Shown here: positions 37,167 through 46,049 of the stretch, piece by piece
Position numbering within the stretch: the stretch's first letter is position 1
How the letters are laid out: the number at the start of each line of letters is the position of its first letter
DNA from: Sphingobium sp. AP50
Lineage (GTDB): Bacteria; Pseudomonadota; Alphaproteobacteria; Sphingomonadales; Sphingomonadaceae
Direction: 5' to 3'
Length of the DNA stretch: 64,000 nucleotides
Assembly (NCBI RefSeq): GCF_900109095.1
Contig: NZ_FNYZ01000009.1
Span: 62,001 to 126,000 of the forward strand
Made by a program: the position numbers and the translations under genes
Notes under the pieces: generated by a model
Told to the model about the DNA's origin: nothing
The model's database searches: none
Seen by the model: the letters and a program-made list of their open reading frames with translations, nothing else

Positions 37167-38384
37167 TCAAGCCCCGGTGAGGCTTTGCAGCTGCAAGATC
37201 GGCAGCAGGATGGACAGGATGATGACGGCGACGATGCCGCCCATCAGTATGATGATGACCGGCTCCAGCATCGCCAGCGCGGCGGAGGTGAAGCTGTCAA
37301 ACTCGCGCTCCAGATAATCGGCGGCCCGCTCCAGCATGGTATCGAGCCGCCCGGCACTTTCCCCGCTCGCCGCCAGATAGACCAGCAATGGCGGAAACAC
37401 GCCCGCCCGGCGCAGCGCGGCGGACAGGCTGCCACCACCCCGGATCGCCTCGACAATCTGGTCGGACGCCTTGCGCAATACGCGATTATGAACGGTGTTG
37501 GCGGTCAGCGACAGGCCTTCCATCAACGGCAACCGGCTCGCGATCATGGTGGACAAGGTACGCGCCATCCGCGCCGCATGCAGATCGCGGATAAGCTTGC
37601 CCAGCACCGGCAGGCCCAGCAGCATCGCGTCAAACCGATAGCGGAAGGCATCGACCTTCATCGCTCGCCAGAAGCCTAAACCCGCCAGCGCCATTAGGAT
37701 CAGCAGCAACCACCAGTAACCGGCAAGAAAGGCGGAAATCGCCATCACCATCCGCGTCAGGAAGGGCAATTCCTGCCCCACCGTATCGAACTGCTCCACC
37801 ACCTTGGGCACGACGAAGATCATCAGCGCCGCAACCACGAACACGGCAAAAGTCGCCAGCACGCTGGGATAGGCAATCGCGGTCAGCACCTTAGATCGCA
37901 TCACCGCCTGCCGCTCCATCAGGTCGGACAGACGCTCCATGATCGTGGGCAGGCTACCCGAACTTTCACCGGCGGAAATCATCGCGCGATAGAGCGGCGG
38001 GAAGCTTTTCGGCTCCGCGCCCAGCGCATCGGCCAGCCGCCGCCCTTCCAGCACACCGCCATGCACCTTGCCCACGATCGCGCGGACATGATCCTGCTCG
38101 CTTTGCTTGCCGATGGTGCGCAGCGATTCCTCCAGCGGGCTGACCTGGATCAGCGTGGAAAGCTGGCGGGTGAACAGCGTCAGTTCCTTTGAAGACAATC
38201 GCGGCGCGCGCAGCGACAGGCCCGCCCGCTTGCGCGCCGCCTCCACCGCGCCCGGTTCCAGCCGCACGACGAACAGCTTGCGCGCGTCCAGCTTCGCCCG
38301 CGCATCCTCGATCGTGTCGGCCTTGAGCTTCCCGCCGCGTTCCTTGCCCGCCGGGTCGATCGCCACATAGTCGAAATCAGCCAT
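37167..38384 (-). CDS. gspF: Type II secretion system inner membrane protein GspF
   Basis: 405 residues from the ATG at 38384 (MADFDYVAIDPAGKERGG). Two GspF domains (about 70-195 and 270-395) are separated by membrane helices; a third helix ends the protein. It is the platform protein that couples GspE to pseudopilus growth. It overlaps gspE by eight bases. Confidence 0.95.
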   Translation of the reverse strand: MADFDYVAIDPAGKERGGKLKADTIEDARAKLDARKLFVVRLEPGAVEAARKRAGLSLRAPRLSSKELTLFTRQLSTLIQVSPLEESLRTIGKQSEQDHVRAIVGKVHGGVLEGRRLADALGAEPKSFPPLYRAMISAGESSGSLPTIMERLSDLMERQAVMRSKVLTAIAYPSVLATFAVFVVAALMIFVVPKVVEQFDTVGQELPFLTRMVMAISAFLAGYWWLLLILMALAGLGFWRAMKVDAFRYRFDAMLLGLPVLGKLIRDLHAARMARTLSTMIASRLPLMEGLSLTANTVHNRVLRKASDQIVEAIRGGGSLSAALRRAGVFPPLLVYLAASGESAGRLDTMLERAADYLEREFDSFTSAALAMLEPVIIILMGGIVAVIILSILLPILQLQSLTGA

Positions 38385-39918
38385 CGGCGATGGTTTCCGC
38401 CTCGACCGCATCGCGCCGCGACACGCGGATCGCCTCTTCCGCCGTGGTCTGGCCGTCGCGCACCAGCGCCCGCGCGGCCGATCCCAGATTGGGAGCGTTC
38501 AGGAAAGCATGGCGCGCGATCAGCGATTCATCGCCACCATCATTGATCAGGCGGCGGATTGTGTCGTCCACGCGGATCGCCTCGAACACGCCGATCCGAC
38601 CCTTATAGCCGGTGCCATTGCATTCTTCGCAGCCCTTCGCCTTGTAGATGATCGTGCCCGGATCAAAGCCCAGCAGCGCGCTGGCCGACTTGTCCGCCTG
38701 CACCGGCTCGCGACAATGCTGGCATAGCCGCCGTACCAGTCGCTGCGCAATCACCGCGCGCAGCGTGGAGGCCAGCAGGAACGGCTCGACCCGCATGTCG
38801 CGCATCCGGGTGATCGCGCCCACCGCATCATTGGTGTGCACGGTCGACAGCACCAGATGCCCCGTCAGCGATGCCTGCACCGCAATCTCTGCCGTCTCGC
38901 GATCGCGGATTTCGCCGACCATCACCACGTCAGGGTCCTGCCGCAGGATCGCACGCAGCCCCGCCGCAAAGGTCAGCCCGACCTTGGCATTGACCTGCGT
39001 CTGGCCCACACCCTCGATCGCATATTCGACCGGATCTTCAACGGTGAGGATATTACGGCTGCCATCGTTCAGCGTCCGCAAACCGGCATAAAGCGTCGTC
39101 GTCTTGCCCGAACCGGTAGGCCCGGTGACCAGGATGATGCCGTTAGGCTCGCTCAACCCTTCGCGGAAAATCCGGTCCGGCGCGCCGGTCATGCCCAGCA
39201 GGTCGAGCGTGATCCCGGCATTTTCCTTGTCGAGAATACGCAGCACCACCCGCTCGCCCGCCCGGCTCGGCAGGGTCGAAACACGCACGTCGAGCAGCTT
39301 GCCGCCCAATGTCAGGCCTATGCGCCCGTCCTGCGGCACGCGCCGCTCCGCAATGTCGAGCCGCGCCATCACCTTGATGCGGCTCACCACCACCGGCGCG
39401 ACATGGGGCGGCATGCGCAGCGTCTCGCGCAGCACGCCGTCGATGCGCATCCGCACGATCAGCCCGGTTTCATAGGGTTCGATATGGATATCCGACACGC
39501 CCTGCCGCGCCGCCTCGGCAATGATGCCGTTGATCAGGCGGATCGCCGGCGCATCGTCCGCGCTGTCGAGCAGGTCGTCTGCGGTCGGAATGTCAGCGGC
39601 GAGAATATCCAGCTCATCGGCGCCGACCTCCAGCGATCCCGCCATCGCCGCCGCGCTGCCATCCATCGCATAATGATCGGACAGGTGCCGGTCGAACTGC
39701 GCCGGTTCCACGAACCGCACGTCGAAGCTGCGCGCCAGATGCCGCCGCACTTCCAGCAGCACGCGCGGATCGCTGCCCTCACGCACCGCGATGGTCAGCC
39801 GCTCGCCTTCAGGCGGCAGCAGCACCACGCCATGCTTGCGCGCGAAGCCATAGGGAATGTCGATTGGCCGGGAAATATGGTTCGATGAAACAGCCTCCCC
39901 CTGTTTCGGATCGGTCAT
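38377..39918 (-). CDS. gspE: Type II secretion system ATPase GspE
   Basis: 513 residues. Walker A is GPTGSGKTT; the Asp box lies in LTVEDPVEYAI; Walker B lies in RQDPDVVMVGEIRD; the His box is in LVLSTVHTNDA. A four-cysteine zinc element reads CQHC...CEEC. The N-terminal N1E/N2E region binds GspL. It powers pseudopilus assembly. Overlaps gspD by four bases. Confidence 0.96.
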   Translation of the reverse strand: MTDPKQGEAVSSNHISRPIDIPYGFARKHGVVLLPPEGERLTIAVREGSDPRVLLEVRRHLARSFDVRFVEPAQFDRHLSDHYAMDGSAAAMAGSLEVGADELDILAADIPTADDLLDSADDAPAIRLINGIIAEAARQGVSDIHIEPYETGLIVRMRIDGVLRETLRMPPHVAPVVVSRIKVMARLDIAERRVPQDGRIGLTLGGKLLDVRVSTLPSRAGERVVLRILDKENAGITLDLLGMTGAPDRIFREGLSEPNGIILVTGPTGSGKTTTLYAGLRTLNDGSRNILTVEDPVEYAIEGVGQTQVNAKVGLTFAAGLRAILRQDPDVVMVGEIRDRETAEIAVQASLTGHLVLSTVHTNDAVGAITRMRDMRVEPFLLASTLRAVIAQRLVRRLCQHCREPVQADKSASALLGFDPGTIIYKAKGCEECNGTGYKGRIGVFEAIRVDDTIRRLINDGGDESLIARHAFLNAPNLGSAARALVRDGQTTAEEAIRVSRRDAVEAETIADG

Positions 39919-42116
39919 TTCTGTTCTCCGCTTGCGGGAATTTCGACCGGGCGAACCACACCGCTCGACTGGCGGACCGTAGGTTCGATGACTTGCGGAT
40001 CGGCCGCCGCCGGCTGCACCACCGCATCGCCCGGCTGCGGCGCAGCGATCGGCGGCGTCGCGCCCATATAGTCGCGCACCAGTTCGTCGATCGTCGGTTC
40101 GGACTGCGGATCGCGCTGCAACTGCATGCCGCGGACATAGCCATAGCGCTGCTGCGTCAGCTTCTGCGCATCTTCCTTCGACCGCAATATGGTCGGCCGG
40201 ATGAAGACCATCAGGTTCGTCTTCGACCGGCTGTTGCTGCGCGACTTGAACAATTCGCCGATGCCGGGAATGTCCGACAGCAGCGGGATGCGCTCGATCG
40301 TGCGCCGCTCATTGTCGTCCAGCAGGCCGCCCAGCGCCAATATCTCGCCATCATCTACGGTGACGGTCGTTTCGATCTCGCGCTTATTGATGATCAGGTC
40401 GCTGTTGCTGTTGCTGACCGGCCCGGCCACGCTGGACACTTCCTGCTTCAGAAACAGCTTGATCGCGCCGCCGGTGTTGATCTGGGGCTTCACCTCCAGC
40501 TTGATGCCGACATCCTGCCGCTGCACCGTGCGGAACTGATTGTCGAAATTCTGGCTCAGCGCCTCCCCTGTCGTCACCGGCACCTGCTGCCCGACCAGGA
40601 TCGACGCCTTCTGATTGTCCAGCGTCATGATCGACGGCGTGGACAGAAGGTTGCTTTTCGTGTCGGATTTCACCGCATTGATGATCGCGCCGAAAATGCC
40701 GTTCTTGCCAATGCTGCCGCCCAACGCGCCGATCGCGCCGGTGGCGCTTTGCAGGCTGGTCAGCGCCGCCGACTGGAGCGTGCTGGCCAGATCGCTGTTG
40801 GTCTGCGTCTCGGTCGTCGTCGTGGTGCCGTCAGCGGCGACCACCGTCGTCTTGGTGGTGCCCAGCTTGTCCGCACCATACGCCCCTGCCAGTGTCAGCA
40901 GATTGGGCGATGCGTTACTGTAGTTGGTTGCCGCAAATCCGGTCGATGTGCTGCCCAACAGGAACTGCACGCCCAATTTCTTGGCGGCGGCATCGCTGAT
41001 TTCGACAATGATCGCCTCCACCAGCACCTGTTCGCGCCGGGTGTCGATCTGGCGGATGGTTTCGCCCAGCATCCGCTGCACGTCGCTGTTCGCCGCCACG
41101 ATGATGGCGTTGGCGCCTTCATAGCGGGTGACGATCGCTGGGCCGCGCGTGTTGATGCCTCCGCCCGACGAGGAGGAGCCGGAGGAGGCAGCCACAGGCG
41201 CCGCCGCCTGCGAAGCCGGGGCAGCGCTGCCCTTGCTGCTCGCTGGCGTATCGGAACTCACCGGCTGGCTGGTCGACTGCCCCACCAGTTGCTGCAATAC
41301 AGGGAGCAGCTTTTCGGCATCGGCATGTTCCAGCCAATAGACGCGGATTTCCGTGCCGCTCGCCGCCTGCTGATCGAGTTGCCTTGCCATCGCAGCCAGC
41401 CGCGCGACGGTATTGGCATCGCCCCGGATCGCCACCGCATTGCTGCTGTCGATCGGCACCACCGTCGCGGCCGACGGCGCGGCATTCTCGCCGCCGCCGC
41501 TCGCAACCAGCGCCTGAAGCGAGGTCGCGATCTCGCGCGCGCCGGCATTTTTCAGCATCACCATCTGCGTCGCCGCCGTGTCGCGATCGACCCGTGCGAT
41601 CACTTGCCGGATGCGCGCGACATTATCCGCATAGTCCGCCACCACCACGCTGTTGCCTGCCCGGTTGGCCGTAACGGAGCCTTCCTTGCTCACCAGCGGG
41701 CGCAGCGTTTCCAGCGCGCTCGCCGCATCGATCGATCGCAGGCGGAAGACTTCGGTGACGAAGCTGTTGCGATTGGCCGCGCTGCCCACGCCGCTCGGCT
41801 GCCCCGCCGCGCCGTCCACCGGCTGAATGCGATAGGCGCCGCCGGGGGCCGGCACCGCCACCAGCCCGTTGGCGCGCAGGGTCGACAGGAAAATCTCGAA
41901 ATATTCCGATCGGCTGAGCGGCCTGTCGGTCACGACCGACACTTTCCCCTGCACCTTGTTGTCGATGATGAAGGTGCGTCCCGTCACCCGCGCCGCATCC
42001 TGAATGAAGGCGCGAATATCGGCGTCACGGACGTTCAAAGTCTGCTGCGCGGAGGCAACGATCGGCGTCGCCAGAGCAAGGGCCATGGCAGCGGAAAGAA
42101 GGAATTTGCGGGTCAT
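39915..42116 (-). CDS. gspD: Type II secretion system secretin GspD
   Basis: 733 residues from the ATG at 42116, which overlaps the gspC stop. A signal peptide ends at about IVASAQQ. N0 (about 28-100) and three N1-type ring domains follow. One of these carries a Gly/Ser/Ala-rich insertion (SSGSSSSGGG, about 315-330). The C-terminal secretin domain includes VPVTTGEALSQNFDNQFRTV and DVGIKLEVKPQIN. It forms the outer membrane channel. No pilotin gene is visible. Confidence 0.94.
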   Translation of the reverse strand: MTRKFLLSAAMALALATPIVASAQQTLNVRDADIRAFIQDAARVTGRTFIIDNKVQGKVSVVTDRPLSRSEYFEIFLSTLRANGLVAVPAPGGAYRIQPVDGAAGQPSGVGSAANRNSFVTEVFRLRSIDAASALETLRPLVSKEGSVTANRAGNSVVVADYADNVARIRQVIARVDRDTAATQMVMLKNAGAREIATSLQALVASGGGENAAPSAATVVPIDSSNAVAIRGDANTVARLAAMARQLDQQAASGTEIRVYWLEHADAEKLLPVLQQLVGQSTSQPVSSDTPASSKGSAAPASQAAAPVAASSGSSSSGGGINTRGPAIVTRYEGANAIIVAANSDVQRMLGETIRQIDTRREQVLVEAIIVEISDAAAKKLGVQFLLGSTSTGFAATNYSNASPNLLTLAGAYGADKLGTTKTTVVAADGTTTTTETQTNSDLASTLQSAALTSLQSATGAIGALGGSIGKNGIFGAIINAVKSDTKSNLLSTPSIMTLDNQKASILVGQQVPVTTGEALSQNFDNQFRTVQRQDVGIKLEVKPQINTGGAIKLFLKQEVSSVAGPVSNSNSDLIINKREIETTVTVDDGEILALGGLLDDNERRTIERIPLLSDIPGIGELFKSRSNSRSKTNLMVFIRPTILRSKEDAQKLTQQRYGYVRGMQLQRDPQSEPTIDELVRDYMGATPPIAAPQPGDAVVQPAAADPQVIEPTVRQSSGVVRPVEIPASGEQK

Positions 42117-42967
42117 TGGCCTTGCACTATCAGGTTGACGGTCGCGACGGCGGCGCCGCGCTCTACGGTCAGGGAAAGGCGCGCACCGGGCGCGATCTGG
42201 TTCTGGAGCGATTGCAGGTCGCCGACCGGCTGGCCGTTGACCTTGCTGACGATATCGCCGGGGTGGAAGCCTGCGCCAGCAAAGGCCGGCCCCTTGGCCA
42301 TCACGGCCAGGCCGGTGACGCGCCCATTCTGCATGCGCGGGGCGAAGCCGATATCCCGCTTCAGGCTGTCGACGGTCGGCCCTGCGGAGGCCGCGGGCAG
42401 TGTCTGCGGTGGCGGCGCGGCACTTTGCCACCCTCGCCCACTGTCGGGCGCTTGCGGCGCGGCTTCGGGTGCAGGCGTGGACTGGTCCAGAAACACCTGT
42501 TCCTCCGCCCCGCCGCGATCGATCGTCACATGATCGAACGCCACCGATTTCAACACCACGCCCGGCAGGATTTCGTCGCCCACGGCAAAGCTGTTCTGCA
42601 CGCCATCCGGCCCGGCGATGATCGCAGAGCCCAGCCCCGAACCTTCATTCAGGCGAATGCCATAGACGGTCAGCGCCAGCGAGGTAACGACCCCGCCGCC
42701 CGGCTGCGGCGCATCGCTGCGGAAGAAGGGATCGAAGCTGGCGAACAGCGCCTGCCGCGCACTCGGCGACAGCAATTGCGCCTGCCGCCCTTCCCATGGC
42801 CCGAAACTGCCGACTGGCGTGACGATCACCCAGATCAGCCGCACCATCAACAGCGCCAGCAGGACAAGCAGCCCCCGCTCGATCCACGCCAGCCAGTCGA
42901 ACGCCGGAAAGGACTGCCCCCTTCCACGCCCCAGGCCGCTTATCTTGTCGCCAAACGGCACCCGCAT
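42113..42967 (-). CDS. gspC: Type II secretion system protein GspC
   Basis: 284 residues from the ATG at 42967; a TTG at 42991 is an alternative. A membrane helix at about 29-52 is followed by the homology region domain and a C-terminal PDZ domain (FAGAGFHPGDIVSKVNGQPV). GspC links the inner platform to the GspD secretin and helps choose substrates. First gene of the operon. Confidence 0.9.
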   Translation of the reverse strand: MRVPFGDKISGLGRGRGQSFPAFDWLAWIERGLLVLLALLMVRLIWVIVTPVGSFGPWEGRQAQLLSPSARQALFASFDPFFRSDAPQPGGGVVTSLALTVYGIRLNEGSGLGSAIIAGPDGVQNSFAVGDEILPGVVLKSVAFDHVTIDRGGAEEQVFLDQSTPAPEAAPQAPDSGRGWQSAAPPPQTLPAASAGPTVDSLKRDIGFAPRMQNGRVTGLAVMAKGPAFAGAGFHPGDIVSKVNGQPVGDLQSLQNQIAPGARLSLTVERGAAVATVNLIVQGQ

Positions 42968-43137
42968 GATTTTGACCCAAGCCCCCGTCAAGTTGAGAGC
43001 CTGCTAGGCAGGTGATCTTACTGGCGAATGACAGTTGTGTGACGGTAATATGACATGCATCGCACCCCTTGCATTTGCAAGGCTGAACGATAGCTGTGGC
43101 GACGTCTTAGCTGCACCATATCCCGGCAGGGCCCGTC

Positions 43138-43794
43138 ATGACCGCAACCACCGCCATCACCGCTCCCGTCGCCATCGATGGCGATCCGCTTTTGATCGGC
43201 GCCCATCCGCGCATCCAGCGCGTGCCGAACAGGGATTTGACGCTCTTCATCCAGCGCAACTTCCTCACGGCGGAGGAATGCGCCGCGCTGGTCGATCGAA
43301 TCGATACGCAGCGGCGCCCCTCCACGATCGCCGACGCCAATGGCGACACTTATTTCCGCACCAGCGAAACCTGCGACCTCGATCATAGCGACCCCTTCGT
43401 CGCCGCGATCAATGCGCGACTGGACGCCTTCGCCGGCATCGCCACCGCGCATGGCGAACCTATTCAGGGCCAGCGCTATGCCGTGGGGCAGGAATTCAAG
43501 GCGCACACCGACTATTTCGATCCCAAGGGCGCGGACTATCCCAAATATTGCGGCGTCGCGGGCAACCGCACCTGGACGCTGATGATCTATCTGGACGAAC
43601 CGGCGGCGGGCGGCGCAACCCGCTTCACGAAGATCGGCAAGATGGTGCAGCCCGAAACCGGCAAGCTGCTCGCCTGGAATAATCGCCTGCCCGATGGCCA
43701 GCCCAACCCGGCCAGCCTCCACCACGGCATGAAGGTGCGCAGCGGCGTCAAGCACGTCATCACCAAATGGTATCGCGAACGCCCCTGGGGCTGA
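43138..43794 (+). CDS. Prolyl 4-hydroxylase-like 2-oxoglutarate/Fe(II) oxygenase
   Basis: 218 residues. Iron ligands are visible: HxD in AHTDYFDPKG and the distal His in LHHGMKV. The 2-oxoglutarate-binding Lys is in SGVKHVITKWYRE. The sequence matches the P4Hc family, bacterial relatives of collagen prolyl hydroxylase. The substrate is unknown. It is transcribed away from the gsp operon. Confidence 0.87.
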   Translation: MTATTAITAPVAIDGDPLLIGAHPRIQRVPNRDLTLFIQRNFLTAEECAALVDRIDTQRRPSTIADANGDTYFRTSETCDLDHSDPFVAAINARLDAFAGIATAHGEPIQGQRYAVGQEFKAHTDYFDPKGADYPKYCGVAGNRTWTLMIYLDEPAAGGATRFTKIGKMVQPETGKLLAWNNRLPDGQPNPASLHHGMKVRSGVKHVITKWYRERPWG

Positions 43795-43817
43795 GCCGCG
43801 ATAAAAACATCCTGAAT

Positions 43818-43887
43818 CGTCATTGCGAGCGCAGCGAAGCAATCCACCAGTACGACATCGGATCGCTTCGCTGCGCTCGCAATGACG
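43818..43887. repeat. Palindromic repeat, family C
   Basis: Perfect 23-base arms (43818-43840 and 43865-43887; arm begins CGTCATTGCGAGCGCAGCGA) are separated by 24 bases. It lies between the convergent oxygenase and NRDE genes and may serve as a terminator for both. Confidence 0.92.
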
Positions 43888-43915
43888 GCGTGGGTCAGAA
43901 TAAAGTCATGCCGCT

Positions 43916-44683
43916 CTAACGCCCATTCGGCCAATCGAAGGCGATAATGGTTTCGCCCGCCTGCGCGCCACTCGCATCGAAGCGCTGTTCGAACATCTCG
44001 CCACGCCCGTCACGGTCGATCGCCACGATACTGCTGCACCGCGTGCCATAAAGTGGATGGCGAATGAAGATCGGCGACGACGCCGCTTCGTCCGGTGCAT
44101 CGGATGGTGCATCCGGCACAATCCCCTCATCCGGAAGGACTTCCTGCCGCAAGGCATCGAACAGCATTTCGGGGCGCTTTGCTCCCGCCACCATCCAGCC
44201 CAGTAACGCCGCCTTGAGCGCCAGCGTCTTGGACCAAGGTGCATCCAAAGCACCATTGGACAAGCCATAGAGGCCCGGTGCGAGCATCGTGCGGACCGGC
44301 GTTGGCCGGTTGGTCAGGAAATGCGCGCCCGTCGCATTGATCAGGATCAGGTTGAATGGATTGAAATCGCCGATCGCCGCCTGCGCCGGATCGGCATAAA
44401 GGCCATTCCCTGCCAGCAAATCCGCCACCAGCGCCCCGCGCGACGCCCGATCGGAATCGGGGCCGCCATAACCCCGTAAATTGGTGACGATCGCCGCGCG
44501 CCCCTTCATCGACACGCCCAGCCATGTCCCACCCGACTGCAAATCGCGCCCGGCGATCACGCCGTTCCGATCCTCCCAGCGCGCCAGCGGCGCGGCCGGC
44601 CGGGCATGATATTCATCACGATTACCGATCAGGATCAGCCGCCAGCGTGGATGCGTATCCCATGCCATCGCCATGATGCACAT
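43916..44683 (-). CDS. NRDE (TANGO2-like) family protein
   Basis: 255 residues from the ATG at 44683 with GGAG six bases upstream; the frame further upstream is not homologous. It begins MCIMAMAW and has GNRDEYHARPAAPLARW, the NRDE signature at residues 21-24. Later blocks GGTWLGVS and TNLRGY also fit. Cys 2 is conserved in the family and may be an N-terminal nucleophile. TANGO2 relatives are linked to haem or lipid handling; the bacterial role is open. Confidence 0.88.
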   Translation of the reverse strand: MCIMAMAWDTHPRWRLILIGNRDEYHARPAAPLARWEDRNGVIAGRDLQSGGTWLGVSMKGRAAIVTNLRGYGGPDSDRASRGALVADLLAGNGLYADPAQAAIGDFNPFNLILINATGAHFLTNRPTPVRTMLAPGLYGLSNGALDAPWSKTLALKAALLGWMVAGAKRPEMLFDALRQEVLPDEGIVPDAPSDAPDEAASSPIFIRHPLYGTRCSSIVAIDRDGRGEMFEQRFDASGAQAGETIIAFDWPNGR

Positions 44684-44774
44684 TCTGTTCTCCGTTCCCG
44701 CCAGCAACGACTTGATAAAAGACCCGCGCCGCTCCATATAGGGCGTGCCGGGTTCGCCCGGCTATGGTGATAAA

Positions 44775-45113
44775 TTATGTCGTGTAATAGACGCAGCGGA
44801 CCCGGGGGCAGTACCCGGCGGTTCCACCACATACCCCGTTTCACGCCCTTCGGGCGGATGGCGGGGCCTCTGATGGGGCCGAACTAGGATCGACGTGTGT
44901 TCAAAGGCGATGTTTTTACCCGGCCCGTGTAAGCCGTTAAACTGTGCAAAACTCACAAGTGCCAACGATAACGAAGCACTCGCCATTGCAGCGTAATTGA
45001 GGGCCTCACGGCCTGACATTATACTAAAATAGCGCGGTTGAACCCACCGGGCAACAGAAGGGAATTCAGCGGCTTCCAGGGGCGCCGGGCAACAGAAGCC
45101 TCTGGACCTACCT
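44775..45113 (+). ncRNA. ssrA: tmRNA, two-piece (circularly permuted)
   Basis: The order is acceptor piece, spacer, coding piece, as in alphaproteobacteria. The acceptor piece ends CGGTTCC-ACCA at 44829 and has a T-stem CCGGG/CCCGG (44802-44818). The coding piece starts GGGGCCG at 44875, which pairs with CGGTTCC to rebuild the acceptor stem (two G-U pairs). The tag frame at 44961-44996 encodes ANDNEALAIAA followed by TAA. The spacer 44830-44874 should be removed in maturation. Outer ends are approximate. It rescues stalled ribosomes and marks the proteins for proteolysis. Confidence 0.92.
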
Positions 45114-45399
45114 GAAATAGCTATCGACCTTCCTCGCCCCGCCAGCGGAGTGAGAAGACGTACCCATTTCCGCGGCTCGCGAACCCACGGGCGCAATGGA
45201 TGCGCATCCCGATTCGAATCGCGACGTGAAATCACAATTCATTCGATTACTCTTTTATGACATTCTCATGAAAAAATTATAAGTGTATGATTTTACACGT
45301 TAGAAAATCGTTTTCTGCGCACTCGATCGCCCTTGCCCGATTGTCATCAAGATGAAATACTTCCGGCTAAAGTAGGAAGTTTTTTTCGGGAGATTGTCG
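45114..45399 (+). promoter_or_regulatory. AT-rich leader upstream of the TPR gene with small dyads
   Basis: This 286-base stretch has no gene. From about 45235 it becomes AT-rich. It holds two small dyads: GTGTA/TACAC (45283-45298) and AGAAAA-TCG-TTTTCT (45302-45316). It probably contains the promoter of the 45400 gene; the dyads could be operators. Confidence 0.35.
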
Positions 45400-45783
45400 A
45401 TGAAGAAAGTCGCGATGATGCTGGGTCTCGCTCTGGCCGCGATGACGCCGGGAATCGCCCAGGCCGCAGCGGAGGACGTCGTCGTCCTTGGCGTACCGGA
45501 CGGCAATCTGGCCGCCAAGGCGCTGGTCGCCCGCGATTATGACGCCGCCGCGCGCAAGTTGCAGGCAATGTGGCCCGATGGCGCCAATGACGCCGCCCGC
45601 CTGATCAATCTGGGCAATGCCTATGCCGGCATGGGCCGCATGACCGCCGCCCGTGAAGCCTATCGCTCCGCGCGCTTCGCCCCCGAAACCACATTGGCGC
45701 TCGCCGACGGCAGCGAGGAATCCTCGCGCGCTATTGCTCAACGCGCCCTGAACCGCCTCAATCCGAGCTACGCAATGCGCTGA
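45400..45783 (+). CDS. Secreted TPR-like small protein
   Basis: 127 residues from the ATG at 45400 with GGGAG seven bases upstream. A signal peptide ends at GIAQAAA. One tetratricopeptide-like helix pair follows (DAARLINLGNAYAGMGRMTAAREAYRSAR, seen in two shorter blocks). Probably a periplasmic protein-interaction module; partner unknown. A strong terminator follows. Confidence 0.72.
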   Translation: MKKVAMMLGLALAAMTPGIAQAAAEDVVVLGVPDGNLAAKALVARDYDAAARKLQAMWPDGANDAARLINLGNAYAGMGRMTAAREAYRSARFAPETTLALADGSEESSRAIAQRALNRLNPSYAMR

Positions 45784-45798
45784 TATCGCAACAGCATA

Positions 45799-45851
45799 GG
45801 TGCAGGGAGCAGGGCGTCGTCCGATAAGGACGGCGCCCTGCTCCCTGCACC
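45799..45851 (+). terminator. Long hairpin terminator
   Basis: Perfect 18-base arms (45799-45816 and 45834-45851) carry a further short inner stem GTCC/GGAC. It lies 15 bases after the TPR gene and is followed by CTTTACC, not a full U-tract. Confidence 0.75.
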
Positions 45852-46049
45852 CTTTACCATGTCATCAGATTGAAACTAAAGTCTTCAATCTGTCATTTTG
45901 ACGACGCCATTTCGTCACAGAACCAAAACAAGCACGTCATTTGATGCGCCTAACTGCCGCTACCGAGGGCGACAGGGGGCGTTGTCCGATTCGAAATTCC
46001 CCTGCGCTCCGCATTCCAACAATCCCGGCCCAGCCGGAGCGGAGACGAC

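Noticed and set aside
39864..42533. Open frame of about 889 codons antisense to gspD
   Set aside because: GspD and its overlaps with gspC and gspE fix the coding strand; the antisense frame is a GC-bias artefact.
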